Source: Rhizobacter sp. SG703 (GTDB lineage: Bacteria; Pseudomonadota; Gammaproteobacteria; Burkholderiales; Burkholderiaceae_C). From it: DNA of 64,000 nt. Made by a program: the position numbers and the translations under genes. This document shows, in pieces, positions 63,890 to 64,000 of this stretch (positions are counted from its first letter, which is position 1; each line of letters begins with the position of its first letter). The notes beneath the pieces are model-generated. The model did no database searches, was not told the origin of the DNA, and saw only the letters and a list, made by a program, of their open reading frames with translations. The DNA lies in NCBI RefSeq assembly GCF_012275445.1, contig NZ_JAAZQK010000007.1, positions 404,537 through 468,536 of the forward strand, read 5' to 3'.

Positions 63890-64000
63890 TCAGCCTTTGA
63901 TGCCGCCGGCCGTGAGCCCCGAGATCATCCACTTCTGCGCCAGGATGAACACGATGGTGATCGGCAGCCCGGAGAGGATGGCGGCCGCCGCGAAGTCTCC
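63890..64000 (-). CDS. Sugar ABC transporter permease, C-terminal fragment (MalG-like)
   Basis: The minus strand is open from the window edge to TGA at 63892-63890, giving the last 36 residues: [36 protein letters not shown]. The final membrane helix followed by [15 protein letters not shown] is the standard end of MalG-type carbohydrate permeases. The 5' part is outside the window. Its stop is only 6 bases from the hipBA operator. Confidence 0.88.
   Translation of the reverse strand, partial: GDFAAAAILSGLPITIVFILAQKWMISGLTAGGIKG

Overview
The window is a very GC-rich stretch of a Gram-negative chromosome, almost certainly a betaproteobacterium of the order Burkholderiales. The evidence is the full mraZ-to-lpxC division and cell-wall cluster in its classical order, the HIT-DUF971-ubiE neighbourhood, a DUF3683-type FAD/Fe-S oxidoreductase, a Bug-type solute receptor, and a PEP-CTERM/XrtA-type exopolysaccharide operon. 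I saw no rRNA or tRNA gene and no CRISPR array.

Layout. 1-6.9 kb (mostly +): the end of a LysR regulator, gluQ, a large haem-motif lipoprotein, gnd, a small helical exported protein, a DUF1294 membrane protein and an unknown small protein. 6.9-18.7 kb (all -): an exopolysaccharide operon transcribed in the order initiating sugar transferase, export lipoprotein, Wzz-like chain-length protein, tyrosine autokinase, outer-membrane beta-barrel, AAA ATPase fused to an epimerase-like domain, polysaccharide deacetylase, a YdcF-like protein and a parallel beta-helix protein. The exosortase and most glycosyltransferases are not in this window. 18.8-20.5 kb (-): HIT protein, DUF971, ubiE. 20.6-25.6 kb: a Tat-exported Bug receptor facing a 1305-residue FAD/Fe-S oxidoreductase. 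25.6-26.2 kb: a 536-bp gene-free region holding two inverted copies of a structured repeat. 26.2-31.3 kb (+): ugpBAEC-ugpQ for glycerol-3-phosphate uptake and glycerophosphodiester hydrolysis. 31.3-37.2 kb: an MFS exporter, a REC-GAF-histidine kinase, a JmjC-like cupin oxygenase coupled to a TPR/glycosyltransferase-like protein, and slyX. 37.2-40.2 kb (-): a CesT-like type III secretion chaperone translationally coupled to an 854-residue effector-like protein. 40.4-41.9 kb: a DHA1 exporter and a small membrane protein. 41.9-60.8 kb (-): lpxC, ftsZ, ftsA, ftsQ, ddl, murC, murG, ftsW, murD, mraY, murF, murE, ftsI, ftsL, rsmH, mraZ, with many ATGA overlaps. 60.9-63.9 kb (-): two toxin-antitoxin-like modules (HTH + DUF6036 nucleotidyltransferase; HipB + HipA), each preceded by a perfect inverted-repeat operator. 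The window ends in the 3' end of a sugar ABC permease gene.

The items I find most unusual are: the pair of inverted structured repeats at 25.7-26.0 kb, whose stems differ between copies yet pair within each copy; the ATPase/degenerate-epimerase fusion in the EPS operon; the isolated chaperone-effector pair next to the essential cell-wall cluster; and a MurD carrying an acidic, proline-rich insertion of about 120 residues.
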